A stretch of DNA of 15,777 nt. Origin: Chloroflexia bacterium (GTDB lineage: Bacteria > Chloroflexota > Chloroflexia > QHBQ01 > JADMIH01). The DNA is taken from contig JAICKM010000070.1 in the NCBI GenBank assembly GCA_025927935.1, positions 1 through 15,777 of the forward strand. Direction: 5' to 3'. The position numbers and the translations under genes were made by a program. The notes under the pieces were generated by a model, which saw only the letters and a program-made list of their open reading frames with translations, was not told the DNA's origin and searched no databases. Shown here piece by piece: positions 8,865-14,718 of this stretch (position 1 is its first letter; every line of letters starts with the position of its first letter).

Positions 8865-10817
8865 CTACCACTCCCAGACCTGCGGCCCGCTGGGCGTCTG
8901 GGCCAGGGTTAGTTTGCTCTCCACGCTCTGCTTGTCGTGGTTGCTGTCCAGGTAGATCCAGAGCGTGTCGCCCTTCCAGACGGACGGTCCGATCTCGGTC
9001 TGGTGGTGTTCCGGCGAAAAGACGTGCGCGGCAACATAAAGATTGGTATCGTCCCACAGCAGGTAGCCGGCAAAACTGTCTTTGTCGGCGCCGCCCCAGC
9101 CCGCCGTGCCGCGCAGGATATTGCTGGCCTGCGTGGCCGACAGCGGTTGCGCCACCTGCCATTCGTCCAGCTTGCCATCGATGGTGGGCGGCGTGGTGAC
9201 GCGCAGCGCCTCGGCCACGAAGGGCTGCTGGAAAAACTGCTGCTTGAGGTAGGCGGAGTAGAGGTAGTACTGCCCATCGGCGGGCACGCTGAGAGACATA
9301 CTGATCACATCGCCCGCCTTCATGGTGACGTAATGGCCGTTGCTCCAGCGCGCGTCGCCGGTGCTGTCGCCCGCCCGGTATGATGTGGCGGCGTCGCCCG
9401 CGACTTGCTTGCCGTCCTCGGCCTCAAACACCTGCCAGGGCGTGCTCTTGACTTCCTTGAAGTGGAGATACTGCGCGGCGGCGGGCACGGCCTCAACGGC
9501 CAGCACGGCCATCAGGCTTTCGATAGTCGACTCGCCGCCGGCATTTTTGTTGATGCGCTGAGCATTGCCGCCGCTCAGGCCGTCGAAGCCCCGCCCGGTG
9601 GCCGGGTCGTACATGGGCGTTTGCGCCGCATTGTTGCCGAAGAACCAGGCCGCCGCCAGGCCCGCGCGTTGCGCGTAGCTCGCGTCCCCGGTCGCGTCGT
9701 AGAGCGCCAGGAACGCCTGGGTGATGCTGTTCACACCGTAGGCGATCTGCGGATAGCTGAGGGGCAGCACGCCCCATTCCGCGACCATCGGCCCGGCCAC
9801 GAAGCGGCTGAAGAAAAGATCGGCTTCCTTGCGCGCCGAGGCGATCCAGTCGCCCTGGCCGAGTTGCTTGCCGGCGCGGGCCAGGGCGAAGCTCTGCGTG
9901 CTGCCCCAGGCATGCCAGGAGAAGGGGGCGGCGGCGCTGTCGGGGTGCATCCCCCAGGGGTAATTGATGCCGTCGCCCAACTGGTACTGTGCCAGCCCAT
10001 CGGCCAGTTGCGTCAGCAACGTCCGTGTGGTCGAATCCTGGCCGTTCTCGGCGCGGTCCACCTCCAGCAGCGCCAGCACGGCAATGGCGGTGACATCGGC
10101 CCCGCCGTCGATCAGCCAGCCGGGCACCGGCACGTCATGGACGGGCGTCGTTTTGGTGTAGAGCGGGGTCACCTGGCGCGCCCAGGCGTCGCGTCCCAGG
10201 GCAAAATGGCGCTGTAGCTCGCCGGCATAGGCGGGATCGACGGTTTTGAAGACGCGGTAGCCGTAGCCGATGGCCCACAGCCCGCGCGCCGCCCACCAGC
10301 CGGACGATTTATAGCTGGTGTTGCCGGTCTGGTTAATGGTGCCCTGCCGGTCGGTGATGAAGTTGTAGAACTCGCCATCGTCGGTTTGCAGATACATGGC
10401 GAAGTTGAGCAGGCGGCGCGCTTTGTCGAGGACCGCCGGGTCGGGCCGCCGCTCATACGCCGTGAGATAGACGACCGCCGCCCGCGCCGCGTCGTCCAGG
10501 GCGGCGATACCTTCGCCGGAGGCGTCCACCCAATCGTATTTGGGGAACTCGCTGTAGATATGGGTAATCGCCATCGGCTTACCGGCGATGGTGACATCTT
10601 CGACCAGGAAGTTGAGATGCTGGAGGTTCGCGCTGCCCAACGATCCGCTCACCGGCTGCGTTGGCGCGGCGCTCGCCGGGGCCGTAGTGCGCGATGGACC
10701 GGGCGCGGGTGAGGGACCGGCCGGTGGCGGCGTCGGCGCTGGCGCGCCGAACAGGTCACAGCCTGTCAGCATGAGGTTTACCAGCAGCAAGGCTGCTCCC
10801 CATCGAGCTAGCTTCAT
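8865..10817 (-). CDS. Secreted lipoprotein with alpha-toroid (glycan-active?) domain and carbohydrate-binding modules, truncated by TAG
   Basis: First gene of the sugar operon; 650 residues to the TAG at 8865-8867, or 842 if that codon were read. Signal peptide with lipobox LTGC (acylated Cys20), then a Pro/Ala linker (about 24-58). Residues about 65-450 are helical, with repeated Trp/Tyr/Gly-rich turns such as YNFITDRQGTIN, SSGWWAARGLWAIGYGY, DGGADVTAIAVLALLE, SWHAWGSTQSFALARAG and NKNAGGESTIESLMAVLAVE. This suggests an alpha/alpha six-hairpin toroid as in several glycosidase and lyase families; I do not recognise the exact family. A CBM6/35-like half-module starts at WQVFEAEDGKQV (461-472) and a CBM9-like module at PTIDGKLDEWQVAQPL (544-559). 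The ATG at 10817 follows GGAGGGG; the frame extends upstream, but into the promoter. The toroid is intact, so a truncated product could still fold. Confidence 0.8.
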   Translation of the reverse strand: MKLARWGAALLLVNLMLTGCDLFGAPAPTPPPAGPSPAPGPSRTTAPASAAPTQPVSGSLGSANLQHLNFLVEDVTIAGKPMAITHIYSEFPKYDWVDASGEGIAALDDAARAAVVYLTAYERRPDPAVLDKARRLLNFAMYLQTDDGEFYNFITDRQGTINQTGNTSYKSSGWWAARGLWAIGYGYRVFKTVDPAYAGELQRHFALGRDAWARQVTPLYTKTTPVHDVPVPGWLIDGGADVTAIAVLALLEVDRAENGQDSTTRTLLTQLADGLAQYQLGDGINYPWGMHPDSAAAPFSWHAWGSTQSFALARAGKQLGQGDWIASARKEADLFFSRFVAGPMVAEWGVLPLSYPQIAYGVNSITQAFLALYDATGDASYAQRAGLAAAWFFGNNAAQTPMYDPATGRGFDGLSGGNAQRINKNAGGESTIESLMAVLAVEAVPAAAQYLHFKEVKSTPWQVFEAEDGKQVAGDAATSYRAGDSTGDARWSNGHYVTMKAGDVISMSLSVPADGQYYLYSAYLKQQFFQQPFVAEALRVTTPPTIDGKLDEWQVAQPLSATQASNILRGTAGWGGADKDSFAGYLLWDDTNLYVAAHVFSPEHHQTEIGPSVWKGDTLWIYLDSNHDKQSVESKLTLAQTPSGPQVWEW

Positions 10818-10904
10818 CGCCCCTCCACCGGATGCTGTGTAGATTCGGATAAGCCGTTCAGGTAGTTGGTTGCCGGCGAGGACGTATGCGGGGACGTAAC
10901 AAAT

Positions 10905-10920
10905 ACGTAAGCGTTTACGT
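10905..10920. promoter_or_regulatory. LacI-family operator
   Basis: The sequence ACGTAAGCGTTTACGT is a near-perfect palindrome centred on CG. Its core GTAAGCGTTTAC fits the known LacI/PurR/CcpA-type operator pattern of AA-R-CG-Y-TT halves. It lies between the -10 box and the first gene of the operon and would overlap about +4 to +20 of the transcript. Repressor bound here would block initiation. The LacI-family gene of the same operon is the obvious ligand. Confidence 0.8.
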
Positions 10921-10930
10921 GAGTAAGGAC

Positions 10931-10959
10931 AATATAGCACGGTTAGACCCCGGAGTCAA
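10931..10959 (-). promoter_or_regulatory. Sigma-70-type promoter of the sugar operon
   Basis: On the minus strand, -35 TTGACT (10959-10954), a 17-nt spacer and -10 TATATT (10936-10931). Both boxes are one mismatch from consensus and the spacing is ideal. The start of transcription is expected near 10924, leaving a leader of about 107 nt before the lipoprotein ATG. No other good promoter was seen further down the operon. Confidence 0.8.
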
Positions 10960-11145
10960 TACCCTGCGGGGTGAGAATTCCAGTACTGGTGGGGGCAGCT
11001 AAAGGGGCAGGAACGGTATGGGGAGGAGAGATGTGGCTCTTCGCCGGCACGACAGTGTTCTTGTAGGGGACGGTTTCAAACCGGCCCGCTGCCCATCCCT
11101 TGACGGTGGCGGGCGATTCGCGCTGCACGGTAAGGGCCGGCGGGA
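10960..11145. other. Intergenic region between beta-propeller gene and sugar operon promoter
   Basis: No gene supported. It holds the decayed palindromic repeat at 11063-11091 and otherwise no clear signal. There is no recognisable rho-independent terminator for the propeller gene. A 61-codon open frame here reads through the repeat and has no protein-like features. Confidence 0.5.
11063..11091. repeat. Decayed copy of the 29-nt palindromic repeat family
   Basis: Begins GTAGGGG like the two units at 5643 and 5683, and has a perfect 13-nt core CGGTTTCAAACCG (11071-11083) with a further three G-C pairs outside it (11067-11069 with 11085-11087). The right-hand end that should read CCCTAC has diverged. 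Symmetry around 11077 predicts the same 29-nt length. The middle differs from the other two copies, so membership in one family is inference. Confidence 0.5.
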
Positions 11146-12939
11146 TTAGTGCGTCCAGCCGGGGCTGGTGCGGGTTTGCAGGCTCCAGACGGCGGCAACA
11201 CCGGATGCGATCAGCAGATCGGTGCGCCCGTCATAGGTCACGCCATGCAATTCGTGTTGCGGGGTGACGATGGCCGCCAGGCTGCCTGCGCTGGGCAGGG
11301 CCAGGGTCTGGAGTTCGGCATCCCAGTCGCGCTCGCCCAGGCGCACGGGTGGAGTGGTGCCGGTCGTGGCGAGGCTGAACACCGGCATCCGCCGGACGCC
11401 GGGCCGGAAGTCGAGCCTGTAGTTGCTGTAGATGAGGTGCGCGCCGTCAGAGGTGAAGGCGAGGTCCACCGAATCGCGCGGGCCAAGCTGGATGGGCACA
11501 TCGCGCGTGCTGCCGTGCAGCGAGGCCACGCGCAGGTTGTCCTGCCCGGTGGGCGTGTGATACCGCAAGGCGAATTGCTGTCTGTCCGGGCTGATCGTCG
11601 CCAGGTCCTGCACGGCAGGGCGCGGCGGTCCGGTCCAGAGCGCCGCAACCGCGTGGGTAGCGGGATCGAAGTTAGACACTTGCTCGCCCGCCGCGTCCCA
11701 AGTATCGACTAGCAACTGCGGCCCTAGCCAGGTGGCGGCCATCCCGGCGGAGATGTTGCCGGGGGTAGCCTGCTCCCGAATCCGGGTGATGCGGGGAGTA
11801 CGGAGGTCGGCCAGATCCGCTAGGTAGAGAGTCTGAGTCAGGCTGCCCCGTGAGGCCGTCTGGTAGAACAGGTAGCGGCCATCGGCGCTGAAGCCCGCGT
11901 CGATCACGGTCCCTTCGACAGCGCCGAGCGTGCCCAGGCGGGTGGCGCGTGCGTCGGTCACGTCGAGGCGCGGGCGGGGCGCGGCGCCCGGCGGCACGCT
12001 GCCATAGCTTGCCGTCAGCACCCGGCTGCCGTCGGGCTGCCAGGTGATCAGCTCGTCGCGCCCGCTCGACCCAACCACCATCCCGCGCGTCCCATCGGCC
12101 AGCCCGTAGTAGGTGACGGTAAAACTGTAGTAGCCGAAGTCGTTGCGCGGGGCATACCACCACAGCGTATCGCCCAGGAACAGTCCCAGCCCGCGCCCGT
12201 CGATCCCTTCCGGCAGAGGTTGCAGGGTCACGTCGCCCGCCGGACTCAGGGTCGCCAGCACGGCGGGGCGGATCTCCCACGGCGAGGGCGCGGGGATCCA
12301 GAAGCCGGCGCGCGGGGCGGGCGTGGGTAGGGTCAGGCCGGGGCCGCCACCCGGCGGCGCCTGATCGTAGATGAACCGCCGCCCATCCCCGGCGACCGCC
12401 CGCACCCGGCTGCTGCCGTCGCTGCCCGGCAGGTAGCGCGCGTCGGGTTCCAGATAGAGTCCCGGTTGCGCCCCTTCCTCGACCAGGGCGACGGTGCCGG
12501 CCAGACCGGTGCGGCGCAGTTGGTCCCGCGCGCCGGCGAGTTGGGCAGCCACATCCTGATAGTCGGGGCTGATCTCCGCGGCTCCAGCGAAGGCGGTGGC
12601 GGCCGCAGCCCAATCCGCCCGCGCGCCCGCCTCCTGGCCCTGCTCGTAAAGGCGGGCCACCTGCCGGGCCAGGGCGCCTGCTTCCGCGGCGCGGGCGGGG
12701 GCATCGCGCCAGTCGCCCGCGGCAGCGAAAGCCGCTTGCGCGTCGCTCCAGTGGCGGGCGCTCGCGGCGGCGGCGCCCTGCCGGTAGGCGGCGCTACCGG
12801 CCTCGCCGCGCCACCAGCCCGCGACCCCGACGGCGATCACGATCAGCAGCAACCCGGCGGCCAGCCACCGCTCGCGCCGCGGCTCCGTGGCGGGCGGGGC
12901 CGCCGCGTCTAGCTCCTCGAAGTGCGGTTCCTGCGCCAT
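11146..12939 (-). CDS. Single-pass membrane protein with TPR-like repeats and predicted beta-propeller; function unknown
   Basis: A 597-residue protein. A short cytoplasmic head (1-24, acidic then basic RRER) precedes one membrane helix (about 25-42), giving an extracytoplasmic C-terminus. Residues 51-142 hold two imperfect TPR-like units, each with an AxxW...A..AF.AA pattern (ARHWSDAQAAFAAAGDWRDA and ARADWAAAATAFAGAAEISP). Residues about 195-590 are beta-rich with repeated blade-like phrases such as ELITWQPDGSRVLTASYG, DAGFSADGRYLFYQTAS, ATISPDRQQFALRYHTP and DLAFTSDGAHLIYSNYR, as in WD40/TolB-type propellers. The ATG at 12939 has GGAAG just upstream. The gene is transcribed in the same direction as the sugar operon but is separated from it by a 206-bp gap to the operon's -35 region and by its promoter, so they are probably independent. 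I do not recognise a specific function; a sensor or scaffold role is possible. Confidence 0.8.
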   Translation of the reverse strand: MAQEPHFEELDAAAPPATEPRRERWLAAGLLLIVIAVGVAGWWRGEAGSAAYRQGAAAASARHWSDAQAAFAAAGDWRDAPARAAEAGALARQVARLYEQGQEAGARADWAAAATAFAGAAEISPDYQDVAAQLAGARDQLRRTGLAGTVALVEEGAQPGLYLEPDARYLPGSDGSSRVRAVAGDGRRFIYDQAPPGGGPGLTLPTPAPRAGFWIPAPSPWEIRPAVLATLSPAGDVTLQPLPEGIDGRGLGLFLGDTLWWYAPRNDFGYYSFTVTYYGLADGTRGMVVGSSGRDELITWQPDGSRVLTASYGSVPPGAAPRPRLDVTDARATRLGTLGAVEGTVIDAGFSADGRYLFYQTASRGSLTQTLYLADLADLRTPRITRIREQATPGNISAGMAATWLGPQLLVDTWDAAGEQVSNFDPATHAVAALWTGPPRPAVQDLATISPDRQQFALRYHTPTGQDNLRVASLHGSTRDVPIQLGPRDSVDLAFTSDGAHLIYSNYRLDFRPGVRRMPVFSLATTGTTPPVRLGERDWDAELQTLALPSAGSLAAIVTPQHELHGVTYDGRTDLLIASGVAAVWSLQTRTSPGWTH

Positions 12940-13112
12940 GGGCTACTTCCATTCGTACTATGGTTGCATCGCGCGGGCCGATAGGCGCATAAGCGCGCCT
13001 ACCCGCATCGATCCCAGTATACAACGATCCGCCCGTGCGGCATATCCGCCGGTGTATAATAAAGCAGGCCCGGCCAGCCGCGGGCCAATACACCACGCTA
13101 CAAAGGACTGCA
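12940..13112. promoter_or_regulatory. Divergent promoter region between propeller gene and lysA
   Basis: Two -10-like boxes point apart: TATACT on the minus strand (13021-13016) for the propeller gene and a consensus TATAAT on the plus strand (13055-13060) for lysA, giving a leader of about 46 nt. Neither has a good -35 box at 16-18 nt, so an activator may be needed or the assignments may be wrong. A stem-loop, TAGGCGC with GCGCCTA (12982-13001), lies in the predicted leader of the propeller gene. Confidence 0.4.
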
Positions 13113-14414
13113 ATGACGACCAAACTCCCGCCGTTTTCACGCGATCAACTTGAAGCGATCAGCCGCACCTACCCCACCCCGTTTCATATCTACGACGAGC
13201 AGGGCATCCGCGCAGCCGCACGCCGCTTGCGGCAGGCTTTCGCCTGGGCGCCCGGCTTTAAAGAATATTTCGCCGTGAAGGCCACGCCCAATCCCTATAT
13301 CCTGAAGCTGTTGCAAGCCGAGGACCTGGGCGTGGACTGTAGTTCCCTGGCCGAACTGGTCCTGGCCCAGCGCAGCGGGTTTGCCGGCGAGGACATCATG
13401 TTCACCTCGAACGACACCCCGGCCCAGGAGTTCCAACAGGCGCGGGCGCTGGGCGCGATTATCAACCTGGACGACCTGTCGCACCTGCCGTACTTGGCGG
13501 AACATGCCGGGTTGCCGGACCTGCTGTGCTTCCGCTACAACCCCGGCGAGTTGCGCCCCGGCAACGCGATCATCGGCAATCCGAAAGAGGCCAAGTACGG
13601 CCTGACCCGTGTCCAACTTTTCGAGGGCTACCGGCGCGCCCGTGACCAGGGCGTGCGCCGCTTCGGGCTGCACACCATGGTGGCGTCCAACGAGTTAGAT
13701 GTGCAGTATTTTATCGACACGGCGGTGATGCTGTTCGACCTGGTCGCGGAACTGTCGCACGCGCTGGACATCCGCTTCGAGTTCGTAAATCTGGGCGGCG
13801 GCATCGGCATCCCTTACAAGCCGGAGCAGTCGCCGGTGGACCTGGAGCGGGTAGGCGCCGGCATTCGCGCCGCCTATGAGGGCAAGATCGTGGCGAACGA
13901 TTTGCATCCCCTGCGCCTCTATATGGAATGTGGCCGCGTGATTACGGGGCCATCGGGCTACCTGGTGACACGCGTGCTACACCTAAAACAGACCTACAAG
14001 ACCTTCGTGGGCGTGGACGCGAGCATGGCCGACCTCATGCGGCCCGGCATGTACGGAGCGTACCATCATATCACGGTCCCCGGCAAGGAGGCCCTGTCCG
14101 CCGAGCAGGTGTACGACGTAACGGGTTCGCTGTGCGAGAACAACGACAAGTTTGCCGTGGACCGCCGCTTGCCGGAAATCGCGCCGGGCGATCTCCTGGT
14201 CATCCACGATACGGGCGCCCACGGGCACGCCATGGGCTTCAACTACAACGGCAAGCTGCGCTCGGCGGAACTGCTGCTGCGTCCCAATGACGAAGTCGTC
14301 TTGATCCGGCGGGCCGAAACGCTGGACGACTATTTCGCCACGCTCGATTTCTCCGGTCTGCAAGCCTTCGCCCCCGGTAGTGCGCCTGCGGAACAGATCC
14401 CCCTTACCCCCTGA
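13113..14414 (+). CDS. lysA: Diaminopimelate decarboxylase-like PLP enzyme
   Basis: Fold-type III PLP decarboxylase, 433 residues, predicted to convert meso-diaminopimelate to lysine in the cytoplasm. Lys56 in EYFAVKATPNP is the PLP-binding lysine, and DCSSLAEL (75-82) is the usual following motif. GGGIGIPY (228-235) is the phosphate-binding loop, MECGRVITGPSGYLVTRV (271-288) is the conserved ECGR segment, and SLCENNDKF (339-347) carries the catalytic Cys341-Glu342. NYNGKLRSAELLL (377-389) is the C-terminal Tyr motif. Some motifs deviate from typical LysA: GLHTMVASNE replaces HxGSQ and GAHGHAMGFNYN replaces GAYxxxMxxxYN. The start at 13113 has AAAGGA 6 nt upstream; an earlier GTG at 13035 would precede the -10 box. 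Carboxynorspermidine or another related decarboxylase is an alternative. It stands alone, divergent from the propeller gene. Confidence 0.85.
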   Translation: MTTKLPPFSRDQLEAISRTYPTPFHIYDEQGIRAAARRLRQAFAWAPGFKEYFAVKATPNPYILKLLQAEDLGVDCSSLAELVLAQRSGFAGEDIMFTSNDTPAQEFQQARALGAIINLDDLSHLPYLAEHAGLPDLLCFRYNPGELRPGNAIIGNPKEAKYGLTRVQLFEGYRRARDQGVRRFGLHTMVASNELDVQYFIDTAVMLFDLVAELSHALDIRFEFVNLGGGIGIPYKPEQSPVDLERVGAGIRAAYEGKIVANDLHPLRLYMECGRVITGPSGYLVTRVLHLKQTYKTFVGVDASMADLMRPGMYGAYHHITVPGKEALSAEQVYDVTGSLCENNDKFAVDRRLPEIAPGDLLVIHDTGAHGHAMGFNYNGKLRSAELLLRPNDEVVLIRRAETLDDYFATLDFSGLQAFAPGSAPAEQIPLTP

Positions 14415-14718
14415 GCACCGATCTCCCCCTTGCCCGGCGCTGTGGTCTATGCCGTACCGCGGGTAGCGGAGTATCCGCTTAATCAGGAAGATCCCCGGTT
14501 TTCGTGGGAATCACCACTAATCGCATTAGCATTCCCCGGCGCTCCGTTGTCACGAATCTGCAACCGGCATTTACCGCCGCTATGACATCATCCTGCTAGA
14601 CTGGGATTGGTGGCCGCGACAGGGGCCGCCGTCAGGTGATTGGCCGGATGTCCCATCCCCACCGGCAAGCCACATGGAACTACTTTGCCTGTACTTTATG
14701 CACTGGAGGCCCCTCTCC
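14415..14718. other. Intergenic region between lysA and the iron-sulfur protein gene
   Basis: No gene supported in 304 bases. It contains a perfect 6-bp hairpin with 3-nt loop, AGCGGA-GTA-TCCGCT (14465-14479), and the larger nested stem-loop at 14506-14536. Neither is followed by a T-run. A weak extended -10-like TGCTAGACT (14594-14602) could belong to the downstream gene, but I see no matching -35. Confidence 0.5.
14506..14536. terminator. Nested stem-loop downstream of lysA (possible factor-dependent terminator or binding site)
   Basis: GGGAAT (14506-14511) pairs with ATTCCC (14531-14536), and inside it CTAAT (14517-14521) pairs with ATTAG (14525-14529) around a CGC loop, with an uneven internal loop between. 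It lies 92 nt after the lysA stop. There is no T-run, so intrinsic termination is doubtful; the inner palindrome could instead be a protein-binding site for the next gene. Confidence 0.3.

Noticed and set aside
8822..8867. A frameshift between the two halves of the lipoprotein gene
   Set aside because: Both halves are in the same frame; only one TAG separates them.
8865..8867. Pyrrolysine insertion at the TAG
   Set aside because: No pyrrolysine machinery or methylamine methyltransferase context is visible, so a nonsense change or sequence error is far more likely.
10818..10940. N-terminal extension of the toroid lipoprotein to 10940
   Set aside because: That start lies upstream of the predicted transcription start, between the -35 and -10 boxes, and would bury the lipoprotein signal; the ATG at 10817 has a good ribosome binding site.
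10943..11128. Minus-strand 61-codon open frame upstream of the operon promoter
   Set aside because: It reads through a palindromic repeat and ends in the -35 region; no protein-like features.
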